From Wolinella sp052173415 (lineage in GTDB: Bacteria > Campylobacterota > Campylobacteria > Campylobacterales > Helicobacteraceae): DNA of 23,587 bases. The translations under genes were made by a program, and so were the position numbers. Positions 1 through 6,634 of this stretch are shown here, in pieces. The stretch covers positions 1-23,587 of the forward strand of contig JBQMYQ010000027.1 of assembly GCA_052173415.1 (NCBI GenBank), in the 5' to 3' direction. Numbering within the stretch: position 1 is the first letter of the stretch; each line of letters opens with the position of its first letter. The notes beneath the pieces were generated by a model. That model worked only from the letters and a program-made list of their open reading frames with translations, ran no database searches and was not told the origin of the DNA.

Positions 1-63
1 GCGGGCTATATGAAAATCACACAAGAGGGCAAAGAGATCACGCGTGAGGTTGTTGGGAGATAG
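1..63 (+). CDS. 3' end of an unidentified plus-strand gene (partial)
   Basis: The first 20 codons are open on the plus strand and end in TAG at 61-63. The tail is charged (many K, E and R) and ends in VVGR. The start lies outside the window, so no family can be named. Support for a real gene comes from the intrinsic terminator placed exactly over its stop codon and from the convergent layout with the minus-strand operon that ends at 101. The function is unknown. Confidence 0.5.
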   Translation, partial: AGYMKITQEGKEITREVVGR

Positions 64-92
64 GGGGGGTAAGCTTCCCTCTATCTCCTTTT
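56..92 (+). terminator. Rho-independent terminator overlapping the TAG stop
   Basis: GGAGATAG (56-63) pairs with CTATCTCC (81-88). The stem can extend with G:C pairs from the G run, and TTTT follows at 89-92. The stop codon of the partial upstream gene lies inside the left arm. On the minus strand no T-run follows, so termination is predicted only for plus-strand transcripts. The seven-G run at 63-69 forms part of the stem and loop and is not coding. Confidence 0.6.
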
Positions 93-100
93 CTAGATAC

Positions 101-655
101 CTACTTTCCCATCTCGCTCATCTCGCGTTTGATGACTTCTTTTAGTCTCTCGCCTTGATAAAGCAGCTCGCGAATCACTCCTTTACCTTTAAAAATATAC
201 ACTTCAGCCAAAAGTGCGCTTGTGCCAACGCCATCGCACTGGACGCGTCCGCCTTGATTGACCCATATATCGGTGAATTTCGCGCTCTCCTCCTCCATAT
301 AAAAACGCTCAAAAGGCAGCTGCACTCTTCCCCTCTCATCAATGCGCACCTTAAGATATTCGGCGTGATTAGGTGGATTTTGGCTAAGCGTATCTGCTTG
401 GGCGATTCCCTGCTCATTGCGAGTAAAAGTTGCGTAAAATTCGCCCGCTTTGTTAATGTCAAAATTATATTGCCTAAAGTGCAACGTCACATATCGCCCG
501 CGCCATGGATCGTAGGGATCAAGCGGACACACTTCAAAAAGATAAGCCCCACCCTCGCCTAGCACGCGCTCATATTGCCAAATACTCGAAAATATCGCCA
601 CAATCTGCACTAGACACAGCAGGAAAATCGCAGCGATTTTAATCTTGCCCTTCAT
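101..655 (-). CDS. GDYXXLXDXW-family membrane-anchored protein
   Basis: This is a 184-residue protein with one N-terminal membrane helix (about residues 7-26, starting IKIAAIFLLCLVQIV) and a periplasmic domain. After the helix comes PLDPYDPWRGRYVTL, which matches the hallmark of the GDYXXLXDXW/GDYXXLXYXX family (a proline/aspartate stretch, then RGxYxxL). The family has no settled biochemical role but is often found next to DUF2157 membrane proteins, as here. I chose ATG at 655 because it overlaps the upstream TGA (TGATG), which suggests translational coupling. A GTG one codon upstream (658) is possible. It is the last gene of the minus-strand run that includes the metal-ATPase genes. Whether it works with them is unknown; it may only share their transcript. 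Confidence 0.8.
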   Translation of the reverse strand: MKGKIKIAAIFLLCLVQIVAIFSSIWQYERVLGEGGAYLFEVCPLDPYDPWRGRYVTLHFRQYNFDINKAGEFYATFTRNEQGIAQADTLSQNPPNHAEYLKVRIDERGRVQLPFERFYMEEESAKFTDIWVNQGGRVQCDGVGTSALLAEVYIFKGKGVIRELLYQGERLKEVIKREMSEMGK

Positions 656-1920
656 CACGATCTCTTCTCAAGTCGTCTGCTAAGACGCAAAAGCAGCAAG
701 AAAAGTCCTCCAAGAATAATAAAAGCCGCTCCTCGCCCAATCATGCTAAATTCGCTCTCGAAAAATTTAATCAAGATTCCTATGATGAGGATTGCTCCAC
801 CCTGATTGATTAGGCTCATGCTACCCTTTTTAGCTCCTAAGAGAATCATATACACTGCACCGCACACAAGCATAAAATTCCACGTAATCATCGCTATCAT
901 GGGACTGTATCGAGCTGCAATTTCAACGCTAAAAATATAGAGAATCGGGATAAGTTTCAAGAAAAGCCCCTCAAGGGAATCGCGCAGGCTTAGAAACCCT
1001 ATCAGCATATAAAGTATTAAATATATATAGAATTTACTATATTTTATATATTCTCCTTCGTCCCAATCTACCCAAAAATCAAAAGAAATCATAAAAAATA
1101 ACGAAAGATAGAGCAACACGAAACCCACAGCCTCAAAAGGACGATATAAAATGGACGTATCCTCATGCAAGAGTCGCCCTAGCATGTAAAGAATCGCGAT
1201 AAAAAATAGATAATTTGCCATCGCATTAACTGCATCAAAAGACTCAAATAGCGTAGGTGAAATTTTGTAATGCAACACAAGCACTAAAAGCGCGAGGGCA
1301 AGCGCATATCCAAGGTAAGTATTCGCAAGCCTCTCTACGGGGAATCGCAGTCGCCATACATAATAAAATATCCACAACAAAAATGCACCACTCATCAGCG
1401 CCATACGAGATGAGTGCTCTTCAATTAAAAAATAGACTACATTAATCACAAGCACAAGAATCGCTGTGGCTTTGGAATCCAAAATGATGGGGATAGGCAG
1501 CGCAAGTAAGAGCCACAACGTAAGCAGATCAGCAAACTCGCCTCCGAGATGATAGGTCTGCCCTATAATCGCAATGCTCGCCCCTATGCTAAAAAACCAC
1601 ACGATTCCAAGCGATTCCCGCCATGCCAAGCGAGTGCGTGCCCGAAAATAGCCATACATTCCGGCACACTGCCCCAAAAGGATCAAAAATAGCGCGAGCA
1701 TGGAACGCTCAAAGCGACCCAACATCTCCCAATTGTGCGCGATGATGAGCACCGTTCCCAAGAGGAGCAAAAGCGCTCCAAAAAGCGAAAATATGAGTGC
1801 CACGCCAAACGAGCTCCTGCGCTCATAATGCGCGAGAATCAGGCGCATTCCCCTCTCATCGACCCAGCCATGCTCCCTCCACTTGGGAATCTCACGTTTA
1901 AGCCACGTAAGTGCCAACAT
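655..1920 (-). CDS. DUF2157 polytopic membrane protein
   Basis: The 421-residue protein has a short soluble N-terminus (WLKREIPKWREHGWVDERG, then AHYERR) followed by about ten strongly hydrophobic segments to the C-terminus. A soluble start with a W-x-x-x-G-W-hydrophobic pattern before many helices is typical of DUF2157. Function is unknown. The common partner of this family, a GDYXXLXDXW protein, is directly downstream and overlaps by one base. The ATG at 1920 has GGAG five bases upstream. It lies 22 bp after the two-helix membrane gene, so it is probably on the same transcript as the metal-handling genes. The high AT content around 1000-1090 comes from runs of aromatic and isoleucine codons in membrane segments and is not a sign of transfer. 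Confidence 0.8.
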   Translation of the reverse strand: MLALTWLKREIPKWREHGWVDERGMRLILAHYERRSSFGVALIFSLFGALLLLLGTVLIIAHNWEMLGRFERSMLALFLILLGQCAGMYGYFRARTRLAWRESLGIVWFFSIGASIAIIGQTYHLGGEFADLLTLWLLLALPIPIILDSKATAILVLVINVVYFLIEEHSSRMALMSGAFLLWIFYYVWRLRFPVERLANTYLGYALALALLVLVLHYKISPTLFESFDAVNAMANYLFFIAILYMLGRLLHEDTSILYRPFEAVGFVLLYLSLFFMISFDFWVDWDEGEYIKYSKFYIYLILYMLIGFLSLRDSLEGLFLKLIPILYIFSVEIAARYSPMIAMITWNFMLVCGAVYMILLGAKKGSMSLINQGGAILIIGILIKFFESEFSMIGRGAAFIILGGLFLLLLRLSRRLEKRS

Positions 1921-1942
1921 ACAAGCTCCGATTATCCGCAGC

Positions 1943-2236
1943 CTAGGCTCTTACCACTTTTTTGATGCGGACTTTTTTAGCCCCCTGAGTCGTTTCAGCA
2001 ACCTCTGCTTTAGATTTTTTGTCTTCACTCGCCTCGCTACATTCGCCCTTTTGATACAGAGCCTGATGCCACAGACTAAAGCCCACTAGAGCCGCCCCTG
2101 CGCCGATATGAAGCCGTCTCATGGTGCGATTCCTCATGGCAAAGGAGGTCGCCACGGTCACAATCATCGAGCCTACAATTGCAAGCTTAGCGACCTCGCG
2201 CTTTTCTTCAAGATTCCACATCTTAGGATTCCTCAC
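1943..2236 (-). CDS. Small two-helix membrane protein, GTG start
   Basis: With a GTG start at 2236 this is a 97-residue protein. It has two helices, one starting VAKLAIVGSMIVTV and one starting LHIGAGAALVGFSL, then a lysine- and glutamate-rich tail ending KKVRIKKVVRA. I chose the GTG because AAGGAGA lies at ideal distance (GGAG, five bases, GTG). The ATG 60 bases further up (2296) lacks a ribosome site, and the extra residues would be a highly basic read of DNA that codes another peptide in a different frame. The second helix carries His at both ends (LH and WH), which could bind heme or metal; that is speculation. It overlaps the small ORF upstream and precedes DUF2157. No family is recognised. 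Confidence 0.7.
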   Translation of the reverse strand: MRNPKMWNLEEKREVAKLAIVGSMIVTVATSFAMRNRTMRRLHIGAGAALVGFSLWHQALYQKGECSEASEDKKSKAEVAETTQGAKKVRIKKVVRA

Positions 2237-2345
2237 GCCGTCTCCTTTTTTCTTGAATTTTCTGCCACTTTTTGCGCGCTTTTCTGCATGTCTCATACGT
2301 CAAGATTGCCGTCATGACCGCGGTTAGCGGAAGCAAGAAATGCAC
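2223..2345 (-). CDS. 40-residue membrane peptide after the metal ATPase
   Basis: A short open frame starts at GTG 2345, four bases after the ATPase stop, with AGGGG six bases upstream. It begins HFLLPLTAVMTAILTYETC, a single hydrophobic segment with one Cys, followed by a strongly basic helix (RKARKKWQKIQEKRRR), and ends at TAA. One helix plus a basic amphipathic tail is typical of small regulatory membrane peptides, including partners of P-type ATPases such as the KdpF or PacL types; that comparison is by architecture only. Its 3' end overlaps the next gene's GTG start by 14 bases. No homology is claimed. Confidence 0.55.
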   Translation of the reverse strand: MHFLLPLTAVMTAILTYETCRKARKKWQKIQEKRRRREES

Positions 2346-2348
2346 CCT

Positions 2349-4493
2349 TCACCCCTTTTGAGGCAAATTTATGCCACGCAGTGCGCTCAAAAGCAGACCG
2401 ATGGTCGTGCCATTATGCAAAAGAGCCGTGCGCACGGGGCTAAGCCACCCAAGAGCCGCCGCGCCGAGAATCGCGCTGTTGATTCCTAGCGTCGCTTTGA
2501 AACTCGTATGAACCTTCTGCAGTGTCGCATTTGCAATCTCTTTAGCCTCCGCGACGGCGGAAATATCATCGCGCAACAGCACCACATCAGCCGAAGCCTT
2601 CGCAATATCCGCACCTTTGTGCATGCCGATTCCCGCATGAGCCTTCATGAGTGCCGGAGCGTCATTAATCCCATCGCCGATAAATGCGACCTTTTTACCC
2701 TCTTTGATGAGCTGCTCAAGAATCTCCGCCTTCTGCGTGGGGAGCAAATCGGCAAAATAGCGATCCACGCCGATACTCTCTGCCACCTCTTTGGCTTTCT
2801 CGCTACTATCGCCCGTGAGCATGACAATCTCCTTGACCCCGGCTCGTTTTAGTCGCTGTAGCGTCTCTTTGGCGTTCTTGCGCACTTCATCTTTGAGCAT
2901 AATCACACCCAAAAGCTCCCGATCGTATCCGATATATAGCGGCATGTAGCCGTTTTTGAGGTAGCCTTTGAGCTCTAGGGAATGGAGGGAAAAATTGACC
3001 CCCTCATCATCTTCGAGGAAGTGGCGACTGCCAATGACTACACTCTTGCCATCGACCTCTGTCTTTACCCCATGCGCGACAATGAATTCCACTTCATCAT
3101 GGTGCATATGGACGAAATCTCGTGCTTTAGCCGCTTTCACAATCGCCTGCGCCACGGGATGGAAATAGTGCTCCTCCGCACTCGCCGCAAGATTTAGAAT
3201 TGAAGTCTCATTCCACTCCTTGCTAAAAGAGTGCACCTCAATGACCTCCAGCTCGCCCTGAGTGAGCGTGCCAGTCTTATCAAAAAGAAAGGTATCCGCC
3301 TCATAGAGTGCCTCAAGGCTCTTTGCGCCTTTGATGATGATTCCCATTTTACCGGCGGTGCTGATTGAGGATTTGAACGCCACAGGAGTAGCGAGCTTCA
3401 GCGCGCAGGAATAATCCGCCTGCAACACGGAGGCTAAGCGCGTCAAATCACGACTAAGCGCGTAAGATCCCAGCGCAAGCCCTAGTGTGATGGGGACGAG
3501 GCGATCCGCCATTTTGGAGGCTTCCAACTGCAAGGAGGATTTCTCCTCAAGAGAGCTTTGAATGTAGTGGCGGATTCTCGCGGTGGTCGTCTCATCACCC
3601 ACGTGTTCCGCCCAGATTTTAATACGCCCCTCCTCGACGACCGTCCCGGAGAGCACGCGATCTCCGCGAGCCTTCCGCACTGGCTCCGCCTCGCCCGTCA
3701 TGGAGATTTGATTAAGCATCGCCTCACCGCTCATCACATGCCCATCAACAGGGATAATCTCGCCCGCGCCTGCAATTACCATATCTCCGACTTTAACCTC
3801 GCTAATGGGGCGCAAAAGAACCTCGGGCTTCCCATTAATTATCTGCTCCACCCAGACCTCCTCGACCTGAGGCTTGGAAAGCTCCTTAATGAGATCATCG
3901 CTCTTGTAGACGGTCGCTTCTTCGATATATTCTCCCAAAGAGAGCATGAAGCTCGCGGAATTGGCCGCGCGAAAATCCTGACGATAGATTGAGATTGCTA
4001 CCGCCATTGCTTCAAGCACTTTAGAGGTCAAGCCGTGATTTAAAAGCTCCTTGATTCCCTCCCATATAATAGGGGTAGAGCCGATAGCTGCAGCTCCGAG
4101 CTTAGCATTCTGACTCCTTAAAAACGGCTCAAAAATGAGCGAAGTCCCCGCTCGGACGACCCCTATGGAGCTTGGAATCTCCTCGCGAAGCACCAAAACG
4201 CTATCCTTCTCGCCTTGTCGCTTCCCTCTTAATGCCACCTCTTCAAGCGCACTTCTGATTTTTGGCTCCAACTCTTTTGGATTCGCCCCCTCATGCTCAA
4301 TCACTAGACTGTTAATCGAAAGATTAATGCGCGCATGACACACTTCTTCTAGCGATTCGAGCGCAATTTGCAACGCCAAAGGCTCGGGGCGACTCCCATG
4401 CTCGTATCTGAAAGAGTAGCGCAACCGCCGAGGCGTCTTATGCACGAGCCTAAAAGAGATGAGCGCGCGCTCACTCACTTTCTTGGGCTTCAA
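2349..4493 (-). CDS. P1B-type heavy-metal ATPase with SCA motif
   Basis: This 714-residue inner-membrane pump should export a transition metal using ATP. The N-terminus (about 8-85) looks like an HMA2-type fold (H-K-T-P-R-R-L-R) without CxxC. Core motifs are TGE at 266-268 (actuator), DKTGTLT with phosphorylated D405, the nucleotide-binding HP pair (445-446), TGD at 560-562 and GDGINDAP at 607-614. The ion-binding helix reads DYSCALKLATP with C363, so the usual CPC is replaced by SCA, as in the CtpC-like/HMA2-linked subgroup. The C-terminal helix has HNGTTIG. The substrate cannot be read from sequence; Mn, Zn and Fe are candidates. The TTG start has AAGG six bases upstream and overlaps the preceding gene by 23 bp; GTG 4478 is an alternative. 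It is the largest gene of the metal cluster. Confidence 0.93.
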   Translation of the reverse strand: MKPKKVSERALISFRLVHKTPRRLRYSFRYEHGSRPEPLALQIALESLEEVCHARINLSINSLVIEHEGANPKELEPKIRSALEEVALRGKRQGEKDSVLVLREEIPSSIGVVRAGTSLIFEPFLRSQNAKLGAAAIGSTPIIWEGIKELLNHGLTSKVLEAMAVAISIYRQDFRAANSASFMLSLGEYIEEATVYKSDDLIKELSKPQVEEVWVEQIINGKPEVLLRPISEVKVGDMVIAGAGEIIPVDGHVMSGEAMLNQISMTGEAEPVRKARGDRVLSGTVVEEGRIKIWAEHVGDETTTARIRHYIQSSLEEKSSLQLEASKMADRLVPITLGLALGSYALSRDLTRLASVLQADYSCALKLATPVAFKSSISTAGKMGIIIKGAKSLEALYEADTFLFDKTGTLTQGELEVIEVHSFSKEWNETSILNLAASAEEHYFHPVAQAIVKAAKARDFVHMHHDEVEFIVAHGVKTEVDGKSVVIGSRHFLEDDEGVNFSLHSLELKGYLKNGYMPLYIGYDRELLGVIMLKDEVRKNAKETLQRLKRAGVKEIVMLTGDSSEKAKEVAESIGVDRYFADLLPTQKAEILEQLIKEGKKVAFIGDGINDAPALMKAHAGIGMHKGADIAKASADVVLLRDDISAVAEAKEIANATLQKVHTSFKATLGINSAILGAAALGWLSPVRTALLHNGTTIGLLLSALRGINLPQKG

Positions 4494-4854
4494 GCTCCGC
4501 CTTTACGTCCTCATAGCGTTCTTTAAGCTCCTCGATTCCCATCTGCATCATCGAAGTTGCTTTGGCAAACGCCTTAAAAATGCTCTTTTGCGCGGTTTCA
4601 TTAGTGAGCAAAAAGGTAACGGCTGCGCCGATGAGCGCACCTTTTAGAAAATCACCATTCTCCCAGCCGTTACTATTAAGCCACGAGCTTTGATTTGATG
4701 AATTGGCGGAATTTGCGAAAAATCCCTGATTTTGCGCTTGATTGTAGCCAAAACCCTGATTCCCATAATTTTGATAGCCGTTTTGATTGATGTAGGGATT
4801 TTCTCTCAATGAAGAGAAGTTCTCAAATCCCATATTTACGTTGTTATCTGCCAT
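4471..4854 (-). CDS. Asn/Gln/Gly/Tyr-rich one-helix membrane protein
   Basis: The 127-residue protein has three parts. Residues 1-65 are low complexity, rich in N, Q, G, Y, F and S (for example NQNGYQNYGNQGFGYNQAQN), with prion-like composition. Residues 68-84 form one Gly/Ala-rich helix (FLKGALIGAAVTFLL). The rest is a charged amphipathic helix (IEELKERYEDVKAELEAQE). The helix plus charged tail resembles YtxH-like and DUF1490/PacL-like small proteins that accompany metal ATPases; this is architectural likeness only. ATG 4854 has AAGGAG upstream. The C-terminus overlaps the ATPase start by 23 bp, so the two are probably translationally coupled and work together. Confidence 0.8.
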   Translation of the reverse strand: MADNNVNMGFENFSSLRENPYINQNGYQNYGNQGFGYNQAQNQGFFANSANSSNQSSWLNSNGWENGDFLKGALIGAAVTFLLTNETAQKSIFKAFAKATSMMQMGIEELKERYEDVKAELEAQESE

Positions 4855-4863
4855 GTGTTCTCC

Positions 4864-5193
4864 TTATTTTTTGTGAGTGATTAATTTTTGAGGGTCTAGG
4901 AGCATATCTACACCCCTCTCCACACCATAGACGCAAGCCGCGCCCACGCTCAACGTCGCAAGAGCTCTTAAAAAGCCCGATGTCCCGATGTGATTAGCTG
5001 TAGCGATTGCTGAAGCGGTGAGGATTCCCCCTTGGAGCGTCTTTTTAAGCGTGTCGATTCCTGCCTCTCTGCTCTCAATCTCGCCTCGCTGCAATCGCTG
5101 ATAATTCTCCACGCCCGCCATGATGAGCGATGCGACCGAGCCACTCACAAAATGCCCCGTAACCGATCGTGGCGTGCCTGTATTGATTCTCAT
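4864..5193 (-). CDS. MamC-like (magnetosome protein family) membrane protein
   Basis: The 109-residue protein has two hydrophobic regions (about 14-28 and 72-90) around a charged helical loop. The loop reads RLQRGEIESREAGIDTLKKT, and the C-terminus has YGVERGVDMLLD. Compared with Magnetospirillum MamC/Mms13 as I remember it, the pattern is closely shared: RLLKEKRITNTEAAIDTGKE in the loop, and YAWDRGVDLVEKE at the end. The acidic loop residues thought to contact magnetite in MamC have counterparts here (E43, D47). The gene sits among ferritin-like, HMA2 and metal-ATPase genes, which fits an iron or metal role. It overlaps the upstream gene by ATGA, so it is translationally coupled. It does not imply magnetosomes, because no other mam genes are visible. 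Confidence 0.72.
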   Translation of the reverse strand: MRINTGTPRSVTGHFVSGSVASLIMAGVENYQRLQRGEIESREAGIDTLKKTLQGGILTASAIATANHIGTSGFLRALATLSVGAACVYGVERGVDMLLDPQKLITHKK

Positions 5194-5519
5194 GATAGCG
5201 ACTCGCTAGGCTGCTTAGCGGATTGTCGGGCAGGTTGCGCGATGGGTTTTTGCGCGCGCTTTGCTCTGGGTTTGCGAGACTTTTTCTCACTAGAAGACTT
5301 TGAGGGCTCTTTTTCTTGTTTGCTCTCCCCATCCACGCGCTTTTTGACTTCATCTTTAAGCTCTTCATACTTTGCTTTTGAATGCTTGATTCCCGCTTTT
5401 GCAAGCTCTTTTGCACGCTTTGCACCACTACTAAGCTCTTTTTTAATCGCTTCACGCTTTGTGAAGCCCAACATTACGACACTTCCTAAGGCTAAGCCCG
5501 CGATAAATGGCAATGGCAT
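5190..5519 (-). CDS. Small membrane protein with basic Lys/Ala tail (DUF5132/YtxH-like)
   Basis: The 109-residue protein starts with a Gly-rich membrane helix (MPLPFIAGLALGSVVMLGF). A long charged helix of K, A and E follows (residues about 20-70), then a disordered tail rich in K, S, P, R and Q. The short N-terminal helix followed by a Lys/Ala helical stalk resembles DUF5132/YtxH-type proteins; this assignment is by shape. ATG 5519 has a strong GAGGAG site six bases upstream, which overlaps the end of the DUF2202 gene. Its stop overlaps the start of the MamC-like gene. The basic tail may bind nucleic acid, phospholipid or acidic partners such as the NQ-rich protein; no evidence separates these. 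Confidence 0.75.
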   Translation of the reverse strand: MPLPFIAGLALGSVVMLGFTKREAIKKELSSGAKRAKELAKAGIKHSKAKYEELKDEVKKRVDGESKQEKEPSKSSSEKKSRKPRAKRAQKPIAQPARQSAKQPSESLS

Positions 5520-5522
5520 TTT

Positions 5523-6182
5523 CTACTCCTCTTTTTGTTTAGATGACTCTTGCAACTCTTGAAGCAACAAAGTCCCGATTCCTCCGAGCAGTGCCCCACC
5601 CAGAAGTGAGAGATTAACTCCCTGCAAGAATTGTGAAACCTCCTCTGCGGAAGCCTCTCCTGCGCCCAGTCGCCTTAAAAGTCCTTCAGCTTCTTTAAGC
5701 TTTCCGCCTGCTTGTAGCGCGTTCGTGGAAAAAAGCGAGCTAAAAAGCGCATTTAAGGGATTTACACCCCCCGCACGTCGAAGTTGAAAAGCGGGCAAGT
5801 GATTGTTGAAAGAAGCGGCTTGCAATGCATAAAATATATCGCGCACTTCAGGGTCGCTCACAGCAGGGAGCAGGCGATCATACAGGGCAATATTCTCAAT
5901 CTCCGCCTTAATTCCTAGTTGATAGGATTCCTCTAGGCTCTGTGGCGGAGTGATTCCGCCCCAACGATTGGGAGGTATAGGGATCCCGAGACGATTGGCT
6001 ACATTCATGAGGGCTTGTATATGGCGCAATTCCGCCTCGGCAATCCGCCCGAAAGGGACTTCGACTTGAAATTTTAGTGCGATGGCTTTGTAAGTCTCAA
6101 AGGCCTTAAACTCATCATCAAGCGCGATGACTACCGCCTCTTCTTGCGTAAGCATTTGAGGAGCTTGATTAGCACTTTGCAT
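5523..6182 (-). CDS. Ferritin-like DUF2202 protein with C-terminal membrane helix
   Basis: This is a 219-residue four-helix ferritin-like protein. Likely metal ligands follow the family pattern: E24 in LDDEFKAFETY, E51 and H54 in EAELRH, E94 in IKAEIEN, and the NNHLPAF block (H128) in the last helix. DUF2202 proteins are predicted diiron proteins of uncertain reaction. An extension follows the core: a linker (about 137-185) and a Gly-rich helix LSLLGGALLGGIGTLLL (191-207), so this copy is predicted to be membrane-anchored, which I regard as unusual. ATG 6182 has AAGGAG four bases upstream and overlaps the HMA2 gene by 14 bp. Context suggests iron or other metal oxidation or sensing next to the pump. 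Confidence 0.85.
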   Translation of the reverse strand: MQSANQAPQMLTQEEAVVIALDDEFKAFETYKAIALKFQVEVPFGRIAEAELRHIQALMNVANRLGIPIPPNRWGGITPPQSLEESYQLGIKAEIENIALYDRLLPAVSDPEVRDIFYALQAASFNNHLPAFQLRRAGGVNPLNALFSSLFSTNALQAGGKLKEAEGLLRRLGAGEASAEEVSQFLQGVNLSLLGGALLGGIGTLLLQELQESSKQKEE

Positions 6183-6513
6183 TCATCTCCTTTGCAAGAG
6201 TGTCAATTCTCTCTACTATTTGGTTGAGATTCCTACGATTAAGCAAATCTTCCCACATTGAAGCGGGGAAAATCTGCTCATCGTATTCGATGGTTATTGA
6301 GGCGACTATGGAATTGAGTTTAAAATTTTTAATCCCGGGAATACGCGCCATAAAACTCATCAAATCTTCCGAAGAGGTTGTTTTAGACTCCCTACGGATT
6401 GCAGGATCGACGCGCAAACGAATACGCCCACGCGCATGATGAATAAGCGTAAAATAGCCCAAAAGACGTTCTAAGTCCTGCACTCTAATCGCCACTACAG
6501 CTCCAAATGTCAT
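6169..6513 (-). CDS. HMA2-type metal-domain protein, first gene of the metal cluster
   Basis: This is a roughly 114-residue soluble protein. The core LIHHARGRIRLRV (about 24-36) followed by a spaced strand-helix-strand pattern (IPGIKNFKLNSIVASITIEYD) matches the HMA_2-type ferredoxin-like fold, which lacks the CxxC of classical HMA domains. The ATPase N-terminus in this cluster has a similar H-x-x-x-R-R-x-R motif, so the two may be related or interact. The start is unsure: ATG 6513 is chosen here, TTG 6516 is possible, and GTG 6495 has the best ribosome site (GGAG, five bases before). It is the first gene of the minus-strand run; the porin gene lies upstream beyond a terminator. Confidence 0.78.
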   Translation of the reverse strand: MTFGAVVAIRVQDLERLLGYFTLIHHARGRIRLRVDPAIRRESKTTSSEDLMSFMARIPGIKNFKLNSIVASITIEYDEQIFPASMWEDLLNRRNLNQIVERIDTLAKEMNAKC

Positions 6514-6574
6514 CAAGAAATGATTTTAGTGGATATTAGCCTGCTTTGGCTTATAGGTATTTTAAGATCAATAT

Positions 6575-6620
6575 AAAAAACATAAAGGAGTTCCTAGAGT
6601 GCCCATTTGGACACCCTAAG
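6575..6620 (-). terminator. Terminator hairpin after the porin gene
   Basis: On the minus strand an arm at 6620-6609 pairs with an arm at 6604-6593 through 12 base pairs, three of them G-U, around the loop AAAT. A T6 run lies about 12 bases beyond the stem (6580-6575). It is placed just after the porin stop and before the metal operon, so it should separate the two transcripts. It shares sequence with the hairpin after dps. Confidence 0.6.
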
Positions 6621-6634
6621 GGAGGTAAAAGAGA

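Noticed and set aside
63..69. Seven-G run as a phase-variable tract
   Set aside because: It lies after the stop codon and forms part of a terminator; seven G is short for a switching tract.
2237..2296. Longer N-terminus for the two-helix protein from the ATG at 2296
   Set aside because: No ribosome site, and the added residues are a basic out-of-frame reading of the 40-residue peptide; the GTG at 2236 has AAGGAGA.
5075..5455. Minus-strand frame overlapping the basic membrane protein and MamC-like gene
   Set aside because: Lys/Arg/Ser-rich alternate frame without a ribosome site, bridging two genes that are each better supported and coupled by ATGA.
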